Below, piece after piece: positions 10,883 through 24,230 of a stretch of DNA of 64,000 bases. A model generated the notes under the pieces. The model saw only the letters and a program-made list of their open reading frames with translations, was not told the DNA's origin and made no database searches. The DNA comes from Dermanyssus gallinae (Eukaryota; Arthropoda; Arachnida; Mesostigmata; Dermanyssidae), in contig QVRM01002791.1 in assembly GCA_003439945.1 (NCBI GenBank), positions 30,124 to 94,123 of the forward strand. Direction: 5' to 3'. The translations under genes and the position numbers were made by a program. How positions within the stretch are numbered: position 1 is the stretch's first letter; the number at the start of each line of letters is the position of its first letter.

Positions 10883-12474
10883 TGATATTTGCGACGCATG
10901 CTCTTTAGTGTCTGCAGACGCACGAGGGTGATGCACCGAGAAATGACTTTGTTCGCAGATCATAACGACAGCAGACGCTTCGCTGGTGCTGTATATATAT
11001 ATGTATATATATGAACCCTTGACTTATCTTGTTTTAATCCCGTGGCTGTCTACCAATTTTGTGGTGAAACAAATACTAAATTAAATGGAATAATTCCGTC
11101 TCGCTTTTTGTATTGCAAACGCGCTCTTGCAATGAACTGATATTTTTGTATTTACTATAGGGTAGACGTAGCGGTGCAAACGAGGGGTTTCCTGCCTAGA
11201 GTGTACGACTACTCCACACGTAAAGAAAAATCTCTTTTTGACGACTTGCAAATCCTGCTTTTATTCAAAAAAAAAGTTTTAGCCTAAAAAACTTGCTCTA
11301 TTACAGTGAATTTGCATGCCGATTTACTGTTGACGAGGTTTCTGAGTTGTCCGTTAAATGGAGAGAGTTTGTGTGCAACAAGTACGTCATTTTCGTCATC
11401 AGCATGCGCGGCCAAAAGGCGTTTGCGTCGTCCTGACAAACAATTTATAGTTTTCACGTCTGTGTATAACGACGTGAAAACTGATCGAGTTCTTCAGTTA
11501 GAATTAATGAGCATGAGTGTCGGCCTACAACAATTTAAGTCTGGCACCATCAAAAATACTAGATCATAGAAAAGTGGCATTTTTATTGTTTACTCTTCAA
11601 AATGCGTCCTCTGTATGGTCGCACAGCTTCTATGGCATGGTGCAGATTCTCGTTTTAATGACTTTTAACGCGCGGGCTATGTTTTGCTCAATGTTTGTGT
11701 GACACCGAATCAAAAACAGGGCATTTCAAATAGAATTTTAGGAAAATACATAGACTGTCTCGGGCGAAGGACAGGGGGTAATTTTTCCAAAACCGCTTTA
11801 CAGAAATCGAATTGTGAGCAGGAACATTGTGGGAATGCCATACTTGAGTCCATGACTGGGGCATTCGACTACACATCTCTGTTTCAGATGCTAAATACTT
11901 TTTGTCGTTGAATCTATATAGGTATACACATAAGTAATTTAGATTGTATAACCTAGCGCAGGAGTGAATTATATTAGGATGAGTTCTTTGGCTTATACAC
12001 GTTTACCTATTTTGTACGTGCGTGTGCATGCTATTAGAGAATACCTATTCGGCCTGGTAGAGCCGGCTTATGAAGTCTTTTCAATGCCAATTTTTTAGAG
12101 TGCCCTAGACTTGCCATAGCGTTACTCTTCTGGTAGATTGCTAGCACATAAAACATCGTCTGACTGGGTGAGCTCGTTTATGGAAAGTGTGTTGTTGCTC
12201 ATGCCGTGTCGGCGGCATATAGAAAGCGGCCAATACGTCTAGGCCAAATAGGCCAACATATGCGGTACCAGAGCGATCGTTTGATTCAACTCGTTCCCGG
12301 CATCTACTGCACCAAAGACACTTGGAAACAGAACAGTCTTGCGTAAAACCGTAAGGCACATCCAAATACGCTTTACACTTCCAGGCGTGTACCCATTGCG
12401 GCTAGAATACGTAACTGTATACGGTCATGCTCCAGCGCCTCGCCTTGCATGTGCTTTTTAGCAGGCTGACTGGA
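10878..12474. other. No gene seen
   Basis: No family motif in the frames at 11306-11911. There is a short TATATATG tract near 10990-11011. Confidence 0.5.
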
Positions 12475-12526
12475 ATGAACGTCCAGGTTGTAGCTTAGTT
12501 TTCTAGGCTACAACCTGGACGTTCAT
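12475..12526. repeat. Perfect 20-bp-arm hairpin with TTTT loop
   Basis: The arm TGAACGTCCAGGTTGTAGC (12476-12494) is exactly reverse-complemented at 12507-12525. One more A-T pair lies outside. Inside the loop a G-T wobble and three further pairs (TAG/CTA) leave a TTTT tetraloop, giving a stem of about 24 bp. It is the longest perfect short hairpin in the window outside transposons. The origin is unknown. Confidence 0.85.
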
Positions 12527-14276
12527 CACCTGGAAATATTGAAAGGTGTCCTCACTTTATTTATGGCATTATCGATTTGATAGAATCCGTTTTGTTAGCT
12601 GTACCACATTAGGCGAGGTGTTTCATTCGCGCTGCTGAACCGGATACCCAACGACTACAACAAAAATGAAAAAGTAAGCCCAATAGACCACAAACGAGCA
12701 TACGTCGCGTTGTAAAGACAGAAAAGGTCAGCCTATCCAACTTACTGTCCTAAAAAACGAGTTGTTGCATCGGGCGGCCAGGCAGAGCATATATGACCGG
12801 GGTAACAAATTCTTCGGGTTAACGGTAATGTTTCCGAGCAGTGCGTCGGATAGACTTGGCTGAGTAAGCCACAGTCGCCGTTCCCCCTAGTTTCCGTGAT
12901 ACTTCTTAAATGTGTTTTCCTTTTTTATCAAAGCAATTTTTCCTGAGATTGGCGGACGTAGGGTGAACTAGGCGATGCACCATACGGATCCGTCTTTTGT
13001 GCTTGGTGCGATGGGCCTTTTCTCAATAGACACTAAATGAATCTCGATAAGGACGTGCCCGTTCTAGAGCGTCGCACTATTCGAAGGCGTGGAGGTGTTA
13101 GGTGGAGGATACTAGGCCTTTTAACCGGTGGGGCTGTACGTCTGCTCCGGTCGCCAAGCTGGCCCAGTAAGACGGTTGCTCTAGGTCACGTCTTTAAGGT
13201 TGTCCGTGAGGGTCGCCAATACAAGTTGAGATGACGCCCCGGCTTTTCCAATCGCCTCTTTATACGTACCTAAAGCGATTGTATGCCCTCTGATAACACG
13301 GTGGTTGTTGTATTTGGCTCATTTGGGCTTCATTTCTTCGTTTGGTTAACTGTTCCCCATAGACCAGACAGCGAGCAAGGATCGCCCTGGAGTCTAGGAA
13401 CTTCTACATCATGATTGGGAAGAGTGGGACAAAGCATCACTATTCATTACTACCAGGGTTATAAGTCATCAATGTTCTTGCGCAAGGTGTTTGCTAGTTA
13501 GGATATAGGCTTTTCAATATAGCGGTAGCGGCCGCAAACAGGGTACTAAGCTTGGATATGCCAGCGCTGGTAATTTAGGTACCGTTCTCCGTTGCACGAG
13601 CAGGTTAGGTAAGGTTCGGCAGTGCTGATGGTATGCTCGATCGGAAACTTGATTCCGAGTAAGGGAAACTTCTTTTTGTGTTCGAACATGTCAGGAGTGT
13701 ATCGCGTAAAAAGATGACGCTTTTGATGATGATTTTTAGTGGCGCACAAATATTTGTTGTTAAACGGCCTACACAAGAGTGCAACATTTCGCACGAAGCC
13801 ACTTGGAAAAGTTCCACTTGGAACAAATAGCGCAACAATTCACATACAAAATCTTTTTTTGAGTAAAATTCTTCCTATAATATCTTCTGAAAAAGTCTCG
13901 TCTCGGCCTTCTAAAGTAATAACCTAAGATGTAATCCTGGGGATCACACGCGCACCAGAATTTATACCCGCAAGACTATGGCATTCTGACAAAATTGCTA
14001 AGTAAAACTCCAGATATTGCACAAATTTGGGTGAGTTTCATTGTGACCTCATTTTCCTAAGCTCCCTCAGAAAGCGGGGCTTATCCTGGTCTGGGATCTA
14101 TTTAACAACCTTATAGAAGGGTCGGCAAACGAAAGCGCCTTTATTAATATTGTTTATACTTTTTTGTTATGTTCTTAACTGGTGGCACTTATGTGCCCCT
14201 TTGCCAGGGTTTGCGCGCATCACGTTCCCAGAAAACGCCGTGATTACAAGCGCGATGCGTATCAATTACTACCCAT

Positions 14277-14280
<4 letters not shown>
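12527..14280. other. No gene seen
   Basis: No recognisable coding or repeat family. The frames at 13037-13234 and 13546-13927 carry no motif. Confidence 0.5.

Positions 14281-14308
<28 letters not shown>
14281..14308. repeat. (AT)n microsatellite
   Basis: 28 bp of AT. Confidence 0.95.
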
Positions 14309-14311
<3 letters not shown>

Positions 14312-14346
14312 GTTACCGATGCTTGCAAACAATTCTAACGAGATTA

Positions 14347-14629
14347 TTTTTAATTCTAGACGACCTTCTGTCGCCTTTGGGCTTAGAATCGCCGTGAAGC
14401 ATAGCTTCAATGCACCGAGAGCCGGAAATGTTGACATATTTAGTGTCCTAACAGTTTTTGTGGCAACATGACCGCTTACTCTCAGCGGTATCATTTATCA
14501 TCTGTTCTCAATGAGAATCGGTCAGAGATCAAATTCGATCCACAACAGCGATCAAACCGATGACAGCCCGGTAGATGACAACCATGGCTAGCGCACTAGC
14601 CCACCCCCCCTAGACCACGCCGCCATTAG
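14347..14629 (-). mobile_element. tRNA-derived SINE, family B, copy 1
   Basis: On the minus strand the element starts GGCGGCGTGGTCTAGGGG. It has A box TGGTCTAGGGG (complement at 14607-14617) and B box GGTTTGATCGC (complement at 14548-14558). The body contains CATTGAGAACAGATGATA, and the copy ends GTCTAGAATTAAAAAT. The plus-strand copy at 27026-27297 matches along the whole length, including this terminal word. The head-to-tail agreement of two dispersed copies supports a genuine SINE of about 270-285 bp. Confidence 0.88.
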
Positions 14630-15206
14630 AGAAGGGCCTGGCTAATTTCGGGTAACCGCCAGTGGGTGTCCTTGCAGATTTGCATGAATGAGCCTAGCAA
14701 GCATAAAAATTAGGCTTGGATATCCGGCACCGTGGGATCGCCTCGATTAGTCATTCATTCCGCGGTTGAGGATCTTCGGTTTCGCCTGCCGCAGGCGTGA
14801 AGCAGACCTGGAAGACATATGAGCTATCTTGTCGCGTCCCGTGGTCCTGTATGCGTGATCCGATTTTTCGTCGTCGTCTTCCGCTTAGTCTTCCTGCTTA
14901 TAAAGATTGCGAACTCGTTCTTTTTGTATGCACTGGTGTCGTTACCCGTCGCCCCCCCCCCCCCGCTATGGTTGCTTCGTTTGCCCTCCGTGTCGGTCAA
15001 TTGCCTTCGTTTCATGTCTTTTCTTCTGCGCTTGCCACCATTTCGCTGGCCTTTAGGGCCGTTTCTTGTGCGATTCGCCCGTCGGTCGCCTATACTGTCT
15101 GCTCGTTTAAATCAGCGGCACTCCGGGTAGTTCCTATCGTTCAAAAACCATTCACGTCGCGTTCTGATTTTTGACTGGCATGGTTTGCAGACTCGCTGGA
15201 GCAAGC

Positions 15207-15209
<3 letters not shown>
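14630..15209. other. No gene seen; C13 run
   Basis: The plus strand is open for 125 codons (14797-15174) in a C/T-rich stretch with a 13-C homopolymer at 14952-14964. No domain is recognised. Confidence 0.4.

Positions 15210-15239
<30 letters not shown>
15210..15239. repeat. (TA)n microsatellite
   Basis: 30 bp of TA. Confidence 0.95.
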
Positions 15240-15241
<2 letters not shown>

Positions 15242-18200
15242 GCAGCCAAAGTGTCACCCCATAAAAAAACAATATTTTCCATATTTTAAAACTGATCTTC
15301 AATAAAATCTTTACAGCATATTCCTAACTTATCAATTCATAATATGACTTGAGTCACTGCAATTTACTCTGAGTGGCTCTGATGTAAGGTTTTTTAACTG
15401 GTGTATTTTTTGCACCACACATTGGACTTCAGATAGAAAAATGCTTGGGGTTAGGTCAATTGAGTATGGGCTATTGTTTGCTTTGTGGCAAGAAAGCGAA
15501 GCCCGTTAGTAAAATTCTTCGGATGCTTCTGTTGCACTCCGTCGAGGCTAGTATTGCAACAAACATCTCACCTTTATCATATTTGACGTTGAAGTTGCAG
15601 TCCATTTTGCGGAACGCCTATGGCGTGTAGCGATACGGCCAGCTTCTCTGTATCTTTTAAGGGTACGTAACACAATTTGCTTTTTTGCCTTGACAATCTT
15701 CACTGGACGCTTACTAGCCAAAGGTGCATAAACACGGCATTATTTTGTAAGTCAATCATGGAGACAACTTAAACTCAGTGATTCGAATGACTTCGAAAAG
15801 ATCGTAGAATCAACACATCATTTCAAAATGTAGAACCGCTGGGTTCATAACTAGCCCAAAGTGCCCATTGAGCAGATCTTTGGGTCGGCATGTAGTATTT
15901 CATCGAGGGACTTGAGATTCAAGGCTAAAGTATCCTCTAGCAATGAGTATTTTGTGTCGTTAAGTATCCATCAATCGCAGACTTCACACGAGCCGTATTT
16001 TCGTCGTCCGTTGCTCTTCTTTGGACGACTTTTACGGGATGTGTCGTCAATGGCACATTGAAGAATGATACTGACACGAAAAAGAAGTTTCAACACACAA
16101 TAGTCGACCTTTTAAAGCACACTTTTTACGCTTGTGCTTAAAAGAAATGGCGGAATCTGTATTGATAAGCGCAAATGCTGATCAGTGTTACTACAGAGTC
16201 TGGCTAAGAGATGGGTCGATCCTTTGCGGTTATAGTTTACCGCCGGGAAACGCTCGGCTTCCCAGGAGTGATAAGCGCCACATTACATCTTTGTGGCTTT
16301 AATGAACGAATTAATATGTTGTGTATTCGTTAGTTCATTTGGGCATTGAACCCGCCTCGGGCGACTAGCATGCTTTGTCATTACACGGGCAGGCAGATGG
16401 AATACGGAAAAGCCGTGTGGGCTCGCTGGAATAGTTTTGCTGGGGAAGCGAATCATTCCGGATTTTCCAAAGGGACATTTGGAAAGACCTCAGCGAAGTC
16501 GTCTTTGAGCTACGTAAGTCCTTTCGAATTTTCCTATCTAGTTTAAATAAACGCGCTTTTTTGCACAGACATTTACGGAACCCTTAACAAATGAGCAATC
16601 GTGAGCTATTAATAATAAATTAGCTAATAATAATATATAAGGTTTAGTACATGGAAGCTAAAATACGCCAGAAATGTCATATTACATACAATCGTATGAT
16701 GTTCCACGGTATTTTTCGTGTAGCTAGCTACATTTACGGTAGCCAATAGTTTGATTGATTGATTGGTTTAGTTGCTTGATAAGTGTGTGAACACATATTA
16801 TCCTTTTATATCAGGGGCGCATAACGCTGCAGCTATATGTATCAGTGATGGAGAATTGGTCTGGCACAAAGTAATGCTTACGAGAGAGGCATGCTTAAGC
16901 AAGCGTCAAAGTCGAGCTCCACACTACCGTTGGATGGAGGCTCCCCATAACCGCTAGCGCTGATGAGTTTTATACTTATTCTCCTAAAAAATACTCCTGT
17001 GGTACTAAAGTGATTTGCTTCTGAAAGTTGCGCCTGGAAAAATTGTCGTTTGTTTCTTATGTGCCTTATGTACATGCGGCGTAGCTGTGTTTAGGTTTTA
17101 TAAAATAGTTCTTAATTTTGACCTTAAAACGGATATTGCGGCATCGATCTATTTTTGTTTTTTTTTTGCTTCAGACAATGTTTTAATATTAGACAAGCAA
17201 TTATCTGTCCGTGCTAGCTTTATCGACGCCCGTGGAACGCGCGTGAGCAGTTGTGACATTCTCAGATGCTTCAGCGGAGGAATGACACAACAGATCGTCG
17301 GGCCACTAGCATGCCAGATTTACTGGCGGTAGCTCGAATCACCTGCGAGAGTCGTACTTCTAAAGTTAAACGTCAGGCACCTCATTTTTATATTTGGCTG
17401 CCTGCAGATATGTCGTATGATAGCAGCTGTAACAATACTTGGTGCCTTTGGTTTAGGAGAGCCGACAAATACTGCAAGGATTCAATAACGCGAAGACGAT
17501 CACATGAAGCCGCTTGAAAGCTTCTACTAACTCGTGGGGCGGCTCTTTAAATCGTTTAATTTGACGTTATCGGTACAGACTGGACCAAGATTGCCCGCTG
17601 TGCGTGAGCCAAACCCCCAAGGCCTTGACGCAGAATACCAGTAGTTGAAGCATTACGTACGGTATCCAGCGTGCGTAATTGAGAACGATGGGAAAATTAT
17701 ATAATTATGTTTTCAATTTCTAAAGATTTTGATGAAAAAGCAGATATTTGATTAGAGTTCTGACACGTGCGCCTGTCCAGCAAATTGGTCGCCCCATCTC
17801 TTCTGTTGTATTGATTGTGCAATCGCATTAATTGCCGGTGCAATGCCTTTTTCTCTCATGCGAGTACCACAAGTAGAAGTAACGACCAGACATGACGCCG
17901 ACTAATAATTATTTTGTTTTGCTACCACTATCTAGGGCTTTTTCTTCCACGTTTTTTTAGTCGCTATCCGGGTGTCTTTCGTTGTCTGCGCCAATCAATC
18001 CAATACGTCTCTCTTCTTACAAGGCCCACCGGAAAGGCTCGCAAATGTAGGGGAGAGATGCTTGTTCAAATCAGCATGTACCACGTCGGTTTGCCCAGCG
18101 CGGAAGTTGGGGTTGACTGGTTGGTCAATCCGAAGCTACCACAAGATGTTTCTTCTACTCGATGTCTCGATTCCCATAGGCGCGCTTGGACGCAATTGAA

Positions 18201-19257
18201 TCGTGCCTTTGCGGCGACAGCAAAAGTCTAATGGGCCGCGAAAAGGGCGACCGAAATGGTGGCGCCAAGAGCCCGTCTAGTGCGCTTATTTGCGTGTGGG
18301 TTTGTATGTCAATATAGAGTCATCGGAAGCCGAAGCTACTCCAGTAGAGCTGATAATCTAACACGAAACTCCGTTTATGAGAGCTGAGTCGATTAACTAG
18401 AAGGCAGCTAAAATGGCAGAGAACCCTGCTGATCCCAAGGTGTCACGTTTTGGGGTGGTCAGGAAGCGTCACTTACTTGTCCTAATGTGAATCTAGCGCG
18501 TCCCCAGGTAGCTAGGCTCTCCCTGCACCTTGGTTATAGGTCTGTTCCGCGAGTGCTTGTGTTTGAGAACACACAGAATCGTCGAACAGCTTCTACCTAT
18601 CTTTTGTCTCTCGCGAGCCTCGCGCATAGCACTGCGTCAAGCAGTCTACTAGGGGAGAAAAGGAAGACTACAAATAGACACCACGTCAACGAATACAACC
18701 AAACAACGAGACACGCAGGCACGGTCGGATGCAGATTCGGAGATAGTATAAAAGCTGATAGCTGAATGAGTAAGCGAGTGCCTTCTTTTTCTTCTAGAGG
18801 GTGCCCGGCAGAAGCGGTGACGGCATACTTCGAGGTACATCGTGGAAACGCCGAAAGAATGCCGGTAGGGGCTACGAAACGGGAAAGCGAAGAAAGAGGA
18901 AAGCAAAACAAGAGAAAAGTTCTCGCACTAGTGTTCGTCTGCGTGGCCGCGACTGTAGGAATGCTAGCTAGCCACTTTTGGATGGAGGGAGCTGGAGGGT
19001 CTGTAATACAGAAACTAGTTGACCGGAGGGGAACTGGACGGCGCATGCATGCATGCCTTCCTTTTCATGATAGGAGCAATAGTAGTCATATTCTCGATCG
19101 CAGAGGGAATAGCTTTGCCGATGAACGAAGCTAGCCTCGTAAAGGAGATCAAGATAATCGAACGAGCTTCGCTAACCAATAAGATGTCGTTCGATATCAG
19201 GAACACACAGCAACTTTATACGAGAGTCACCTTCAGCAGTTTTTTATGTGTCTATTC

Positions 19258-19289
<32 letters not shown>

Positions 19290-19655
19290 TATAAATATCG
19301 TTTGCGCCTGAATTCGTAAGAATTGGCATGTAATGACGTTTCTAACTTGCACTGACGGAAACGCGGAAGATATACCCTCTTTGGGAGAAAATACATCATT
19401 TCAGGAAGATGAAAGCACACACTCATGGGAATGGCATTCAAGGTTAGCAGCAGTAGGAAAAAATGTTGTCGTAGGCCGGAGACCAGGACAAAACTGGATA
19501 GTGGAACGTTCTTAAGGGGGGTTGGGGAAGTGTGTCCACCAGAGGAGTGAATAAAGTCCTATGAGCGTGAACTGACAAATTTTACAAAAAATGCAATGAT
19601 TCTGCGTCAAGAACGGAAAGGAAGATCCTGGTTCAACAATCGGTGTAGAGCAGCG
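15240..19655. other. No recognised gene over 4.4 kb; (TA)n at 19257-19291
   Basis: None of the open frames shows a family motif. The frame at 18766-19134 (122 codons, plus) is basic with one hydrophobic segment. It lies upstream of the LINE reverse transcriptase remnant that follows and could be its decayed 5' part, but I cannot show this. Confidence 0.4.
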
Positions 19656-19694
19656 GAAAATGCTAACAGACTAACTGCGTCTGTTAGCATTCCG
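19656..19694. repeat. Short hairpin, 12-bp perfect arms
   Basis: AATGCTAACAGA (19659-19670) is reverse-complemented at 19680-19691 across a 9-nt loop. Outer CGGA / TCCG pairs resume after a 2-nt bulge. Confidence 0.7.
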
Positions 19695-19716
19695 TAACTA
19701 CGGAATACGTAAAGAT

Positions 19717-21615
19717 TTGTCTGGTATTGAGGCTGTTTGCGATAATGGTGAAGAAAATTACACACAAGGCATACAAGAAACAAAAACAAAAGTACTGGGA
19801 AAGCCGGGAGTAGAAGCTTTTGCAAGAAGCAGAACATCCTCACAAGTAGCTAAAACAGAACAGGAAACGCCAGTGCCTAGTGAAGACTGGGCGACTAACT
19901 AACTATGTTTCAAGTGTGCTGCGCGGAGACGACACCACCCCAAAAATAATAATATACAACAGGCCTTGGGACAAAGATACAGAATTTGCACGGGAAGGGG
20001 TACTCCGTTCAGTCTCAATCGAAAACGTTCTCAGGGCAATTGAAAGGGCGCCTAGAGGCAAACCGGTCGGGAGTGCTATGATAAGAAACAAATATTTAAA
20101 GCAAACGGATGGCATAATGGAAAGTTTTATTTTACAAATGCCTTAACTCCGGGAAAATGCCTGAAGCTTGGAAGGAGGCTACCCTAAATGTTATACCCAA
20201 AAAGAAAGACATAGAAACAGAGCCTGAAGCTTGGAGGAGAATAATAATTGAGAGTTGTATCTATAAGATATTCTCGGGGATAAAATCAGATAGGCTCGAG
20301 TACTTCCTCGAAACGCAGTAACAGAAGAACAACATGGGCTTAGTAGACCGAAGTCCTGGAAAGAGTTCCGTATCGGTTGTTAAAACTTTTGAGGATCTCT
20401 CTTAGAGAGAGTACAGTGTACATCAACAACGGTATATAGCTTGTGGGAAGAGCAACGCGGATGACAGGAGTGGCCCAAAACAACGAACTCAGCGCGTTGT
20501 TTTTCCGGTACTATTAGGATAGTTACCTAACCAGGTAAGGCAGAGGCAGACCCGAGAGTGGGAAAGTCCTTTAATGTATGCAGATTTTATTCGATCTATG
20601 GCAGGAGTCTATTTATTGTTTAACAGGGACTGGAAAAAGTAATCGATTATATGGCCAAGATGCGGCTTAGTATTAACTGGATAAGGGCAGTAGCAGTTTA
20701 ACTTCAAAGAGGTGGTCGATCGAGCATTGAACAGATGGCGTTCTTCGAGCCAGGGGTAATGTTGTATACTTTGTAAATAAAATTACCTATCTGGGGTCAC
20801 TATAGCATCGATGGACAGTAGTTTTTGAAATCATATTCAAAACAGATTAGGAAAAGCCGTTCGAGTAGCAGCAGCAATTAAACTGTACATATTATCAATA
20901 CATACCGTCTCCGCTCTTTTCAAGATTAATGTATTGCCAATAGCAACGTTTCGTATATGCTGCCGCTCTAAGCGCCCCTGATATAAATGGGTGACATGTG
21001 TATTTAGGTATACATGCAAAATAAATCAATCAATCATCACTCATAGTGGAAAAAATAGGAGAGGCAGATTTACAGTTACTAGATAGAGTACATGATTTTT
21101 CATGAAGCGATAATTGGGGTTAGCCAATTCTTGCAGAAATAGAATAGTTCACGTCATTAATAAACCACTGTGGACTGTATATTATAGTCAATTTAGGTAA
21201 AATAAACAAATTTAAAATTAAACTTCGATTTTAAACATAAGAACCACATTTATGAAATTCACGGAAAAGCTGAAGTGCATCGACATAGGAACTACACTAC
21301 CGTAGCGGTGAGAAGTACGACCTGGCGAGCAGCCGGATATGAGGGTAGACATCTAACTACAGCGTTTGCAGCCCAACGGTTCAATCACGTGTTATGCAGC
21401 ACTCAAAAGCTCTACGATCCTCAGGAGTGTTGCAGGTGCGCGAGATGCTTAGGCCAGTGCGACAGATACAACGCCGCAGCATGTCCAGCAGTTCAGTCAA
21501 TAGCTGAACTAGCAAGATGAGAGAAGATCCAGTTATGCGGAAGAACCACTAGTTGTGTTTGATGTACATGCTTATAATTTACCTAACCTGGGTGGGTTAA
21601 TAAACCATAGTATTC
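19717..21615 (+). mobile_element. Degenerate LINE (reverse transcriptase to 3' end)
   Basis: The 19880-20146 frame carries the pre-RT block VLRAIERAPRGKPVGSAM, the usual AP-G-D region before LINE reverse transcriptase. At about 20150-20320 follow PEAWKEATLNVIPKK and an ESCIYKIF / RLEYFLE block (RT motifs 1-2), interrupted by stops. A decayed catalytic box LMYADF lies at about 20575. Near 20860-20960 is a KAVRVAAAIKLYILSIHT...NVLPIATF block, the C-terminal connection region. The 21275-21520 frame is Cys-rich (CCRCARCLGQC), resembling the C-terminal zinc-binding region of LINE ORF2. The 3' end, AACCTGGGTGGGTTAATAAA at about 21585, is shared with the stub at 9003-9085. It is a dead copy; the clade is unresolved (RTE/Ingi-like or CR1-like). 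Confidence 0.8.
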
Positions 21616-23559
21616 ATATATGACGTGCGCCAGTGCTTTTGGAATATCGGCACATCTCAAACAGATGAAATGACTCACAATTGAGTCCGTGACAATTAAT
21701 CCGTAGCTCACTAGCTTAGGAGAGCCTCGCGTGCATACCCTTGCTTTACCGCGCCTTCTCTAGCTGGGAATTCCGCAAACACACACACATGCAAACGAAC
21801 ACATCGCCGAAAACGGATGCAAATCTCAAATCTACCCGGGGCATCCCGTCTGTAGCCGCGGTCGGTACAGACGATCAGAGATTTTAGCCGGTCCGTAGCT
21901 GCAGCTCTGCGACAACTCGGAAACTCTAAGACGGTTGGTTTCGAGTAAAGTCCAGCGCTCTCCTGCAGTGTAACTAGCCGGTCATCTAACCTATTGTAGC
22001 TCATAGACCGCTACACGACGGCGACTCTTTTTTTGTTGCCCAAGGCAGAGGGGCGTCTCGCGTCGGACTCTTCTACTGCGAACCAGGATGCAGACTGGAT
22101 AAAGGAATTGAAGGCAAGGAATAACGTTACGCCAGGCGGGCGGTCGCAGCTTTCCTTTAGGGCTTCTAGCGCCACTACGACCGAGACTACTGGTGGCGGC
22201 GGTGCAACAAAAACAACAACGTTTACTACGGCTACGATTATTTTCCCCACGAGACACTTCGAGCCAACGAGACGTAGGAGACTTTTGCCCCCATATAGCT
22301 AACGGGACACGGCTCGAGGATTCAATGGAACAGACATGAAGCTGTACATTTCCCCAAAGGCCCTATATAGCCGAGCAAGCGTATAAATGCAAGCACGTAA
22401 ATGTAGAATTCAACTGACGCAAAATCTGACCTTTGGACTGCTGTAAACCTCCTGATGAGGCAGTGGACCCCTAATAACTAACACTAGCCCTGCGGCGCCT
22501 CGGAAAGCTGAGATAACTGTATCGCTAACCAGGCCATCATGTACTAACAAAAGTGATGCTATTATTTAGCCTAAATATTGTTTTGTATAGTGTGAAGTGA
22601 TACTTTCCGGTTTTCATGTTTTTTTTTCTTTTTAATGCAGCTTTATATGTATTATTTCTGTTTTTTTTTCTGAAGAGACTTTTTTTTCTGCGTTGGTAGT
22701 AAACATTTATATGTATACGTTTTTTTATCTTAACTGACCGCGAACATCTATGTAGCAAGACTTGAAGCTAGTGTTGAGGACGTCATTACGTGATACTCAT
22801 CACTATGATTTTTCCAGTAATCACAAGCATAGCCTTCGTATAATTTATTTGCAGTTTCTGCAAAATAAATATATTAGACATATACCATAAGCTGCTATAT
22901 ACATCAGGCCAGTCAAGGTCACATCTTTGGGATTCAATCTGTGGGGACTGCAAAGCCGGGGGGAGTCCATTGAAGACCCAATTTAATTTAATTTATAAAT
23001 CGTTTATATGATCTAAAACAGATATATAGTGATTATACACTACATATGGTGATGTATTCGAGTGATGTCATTCAAACCCGCTACAACTAAGGAATCAGAT
23101 ATATATATATATATATATAGATTATATATACTATAGAAATAGTAAGTGCTCGTATATAAAAATATCGAATGAGTTTATATCAATGTATACTATATTGCTG
23201 TGCGGATATCCCAGTTCCCTATATAAGTACTTTATCATATCATAGACCCATCATATTCGACTCTATCCACTAGGAAAAACAAAAATTAAAACCCCCTGAT
23301 ATATATAATAATATATGAAAGTTTTTTATATAGTTATGAAAATTCATTTCCAGTGCCTTGTGTAAGGATTGTTTACTGCCCCTGCAGCGGGCCGCAGCAT
23401 ATGACCCGCAGATTCCATCAACCTTTTATTGCATTTGCTTACAGTATTCTTTGTGTGTCCGTCAAGCTCGTGTGCAAATGTTCCTAAAACGTTATCTTAG
23501 GAGTGCAAGTGTTACGTCGCTAAATACGCCGTCTTCCTGCGGTCGCTTTCATTGTACTT
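21616..23559. other. No gene seen; A/T-rich stretch with (TA)n
   Basis: 21711-22302 is GC-richer with overlapping open frames on both strands but no recognised domain. 22860-23350 is very A/T-rich and includes (TA)n at 23100-23119. Confidence 0.45.
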
Positions 23560-24230
23560 TCTTGCAAGTCAGGTAAGGTGCAATGCTTCTTTAGCTATAA
23601 GGTATATTTGGTCTAATTCTAGTACGGACTATATGAGAGCAGTTTGTAGGCTTGCTTTCCGGATGTTTCCTATGAAGCGCCATGCCCGACGCTTCCTTAG
23701 CCCTTTTCTCGTTAAGGTGCCTTGTACTGAGCTTGGGCGTAAAAGAGACTTCGCTGCATGCAAAATGTGACACTAGTTCCACACAAATTCCGTTTATTAT
23801 GAGCTCTGCGTCCTCATGAGCATATGATCTGCTCCTCTAAAATCTTATTACTTTTGTCTTCCGGACATTGATGCTCATCACGTCCGGATTTCGTGGCATC
23901 ATCTTGACGTTTCCTTAACGTAATATTACAGGTCCTGTCGTGACTTTGCAGTTATAAGTGGGTCGTAAGCTAGACCACATGCTCTGCTTGCATCGTCCCT
24001 AAAACAGTGGAGAGGTCCGTGGCGTATGCGATATAAAAGAAGCGGTGAGGCTGGATCTCGTTGTACTGAACCAGCCTGCATTTTTTTCTTCACGTAGTGG
24101 TCGCTGTTTCGTATCTGCACATACCTGACCTTGAGAATACTACCTGCAACCTTTAACTGGTTGCCTCTCAGTAAAATGTATTTCGTAAGTATCGTAATTT
24201 TTCTCAAGTATTGCCTTGCGGGACTGAATC
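23560..24230 (-). mobile_element. Degenerate LINE reverse transcriptase fragment
   Basis: On the minus strand the 24207-23926 frame reads ...KMQAGSVQRDPASPLLLY, a decayed form of the G-V-P-Q-G-S-x-L-S-P-L-L-F box. It then reads LAYDPLITAKSRQDL, a decayed YADD box. The 23782-23591 frame continues with a VELVSHFACSEVSFTPKLS block, which corresponds to the LG-x-x-L-T region after the catalytic box. Order and spacing fit a LINE RT palm and thumb. Frames shift inside the RT core, so the copy is dead. Confidence 0.72.
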
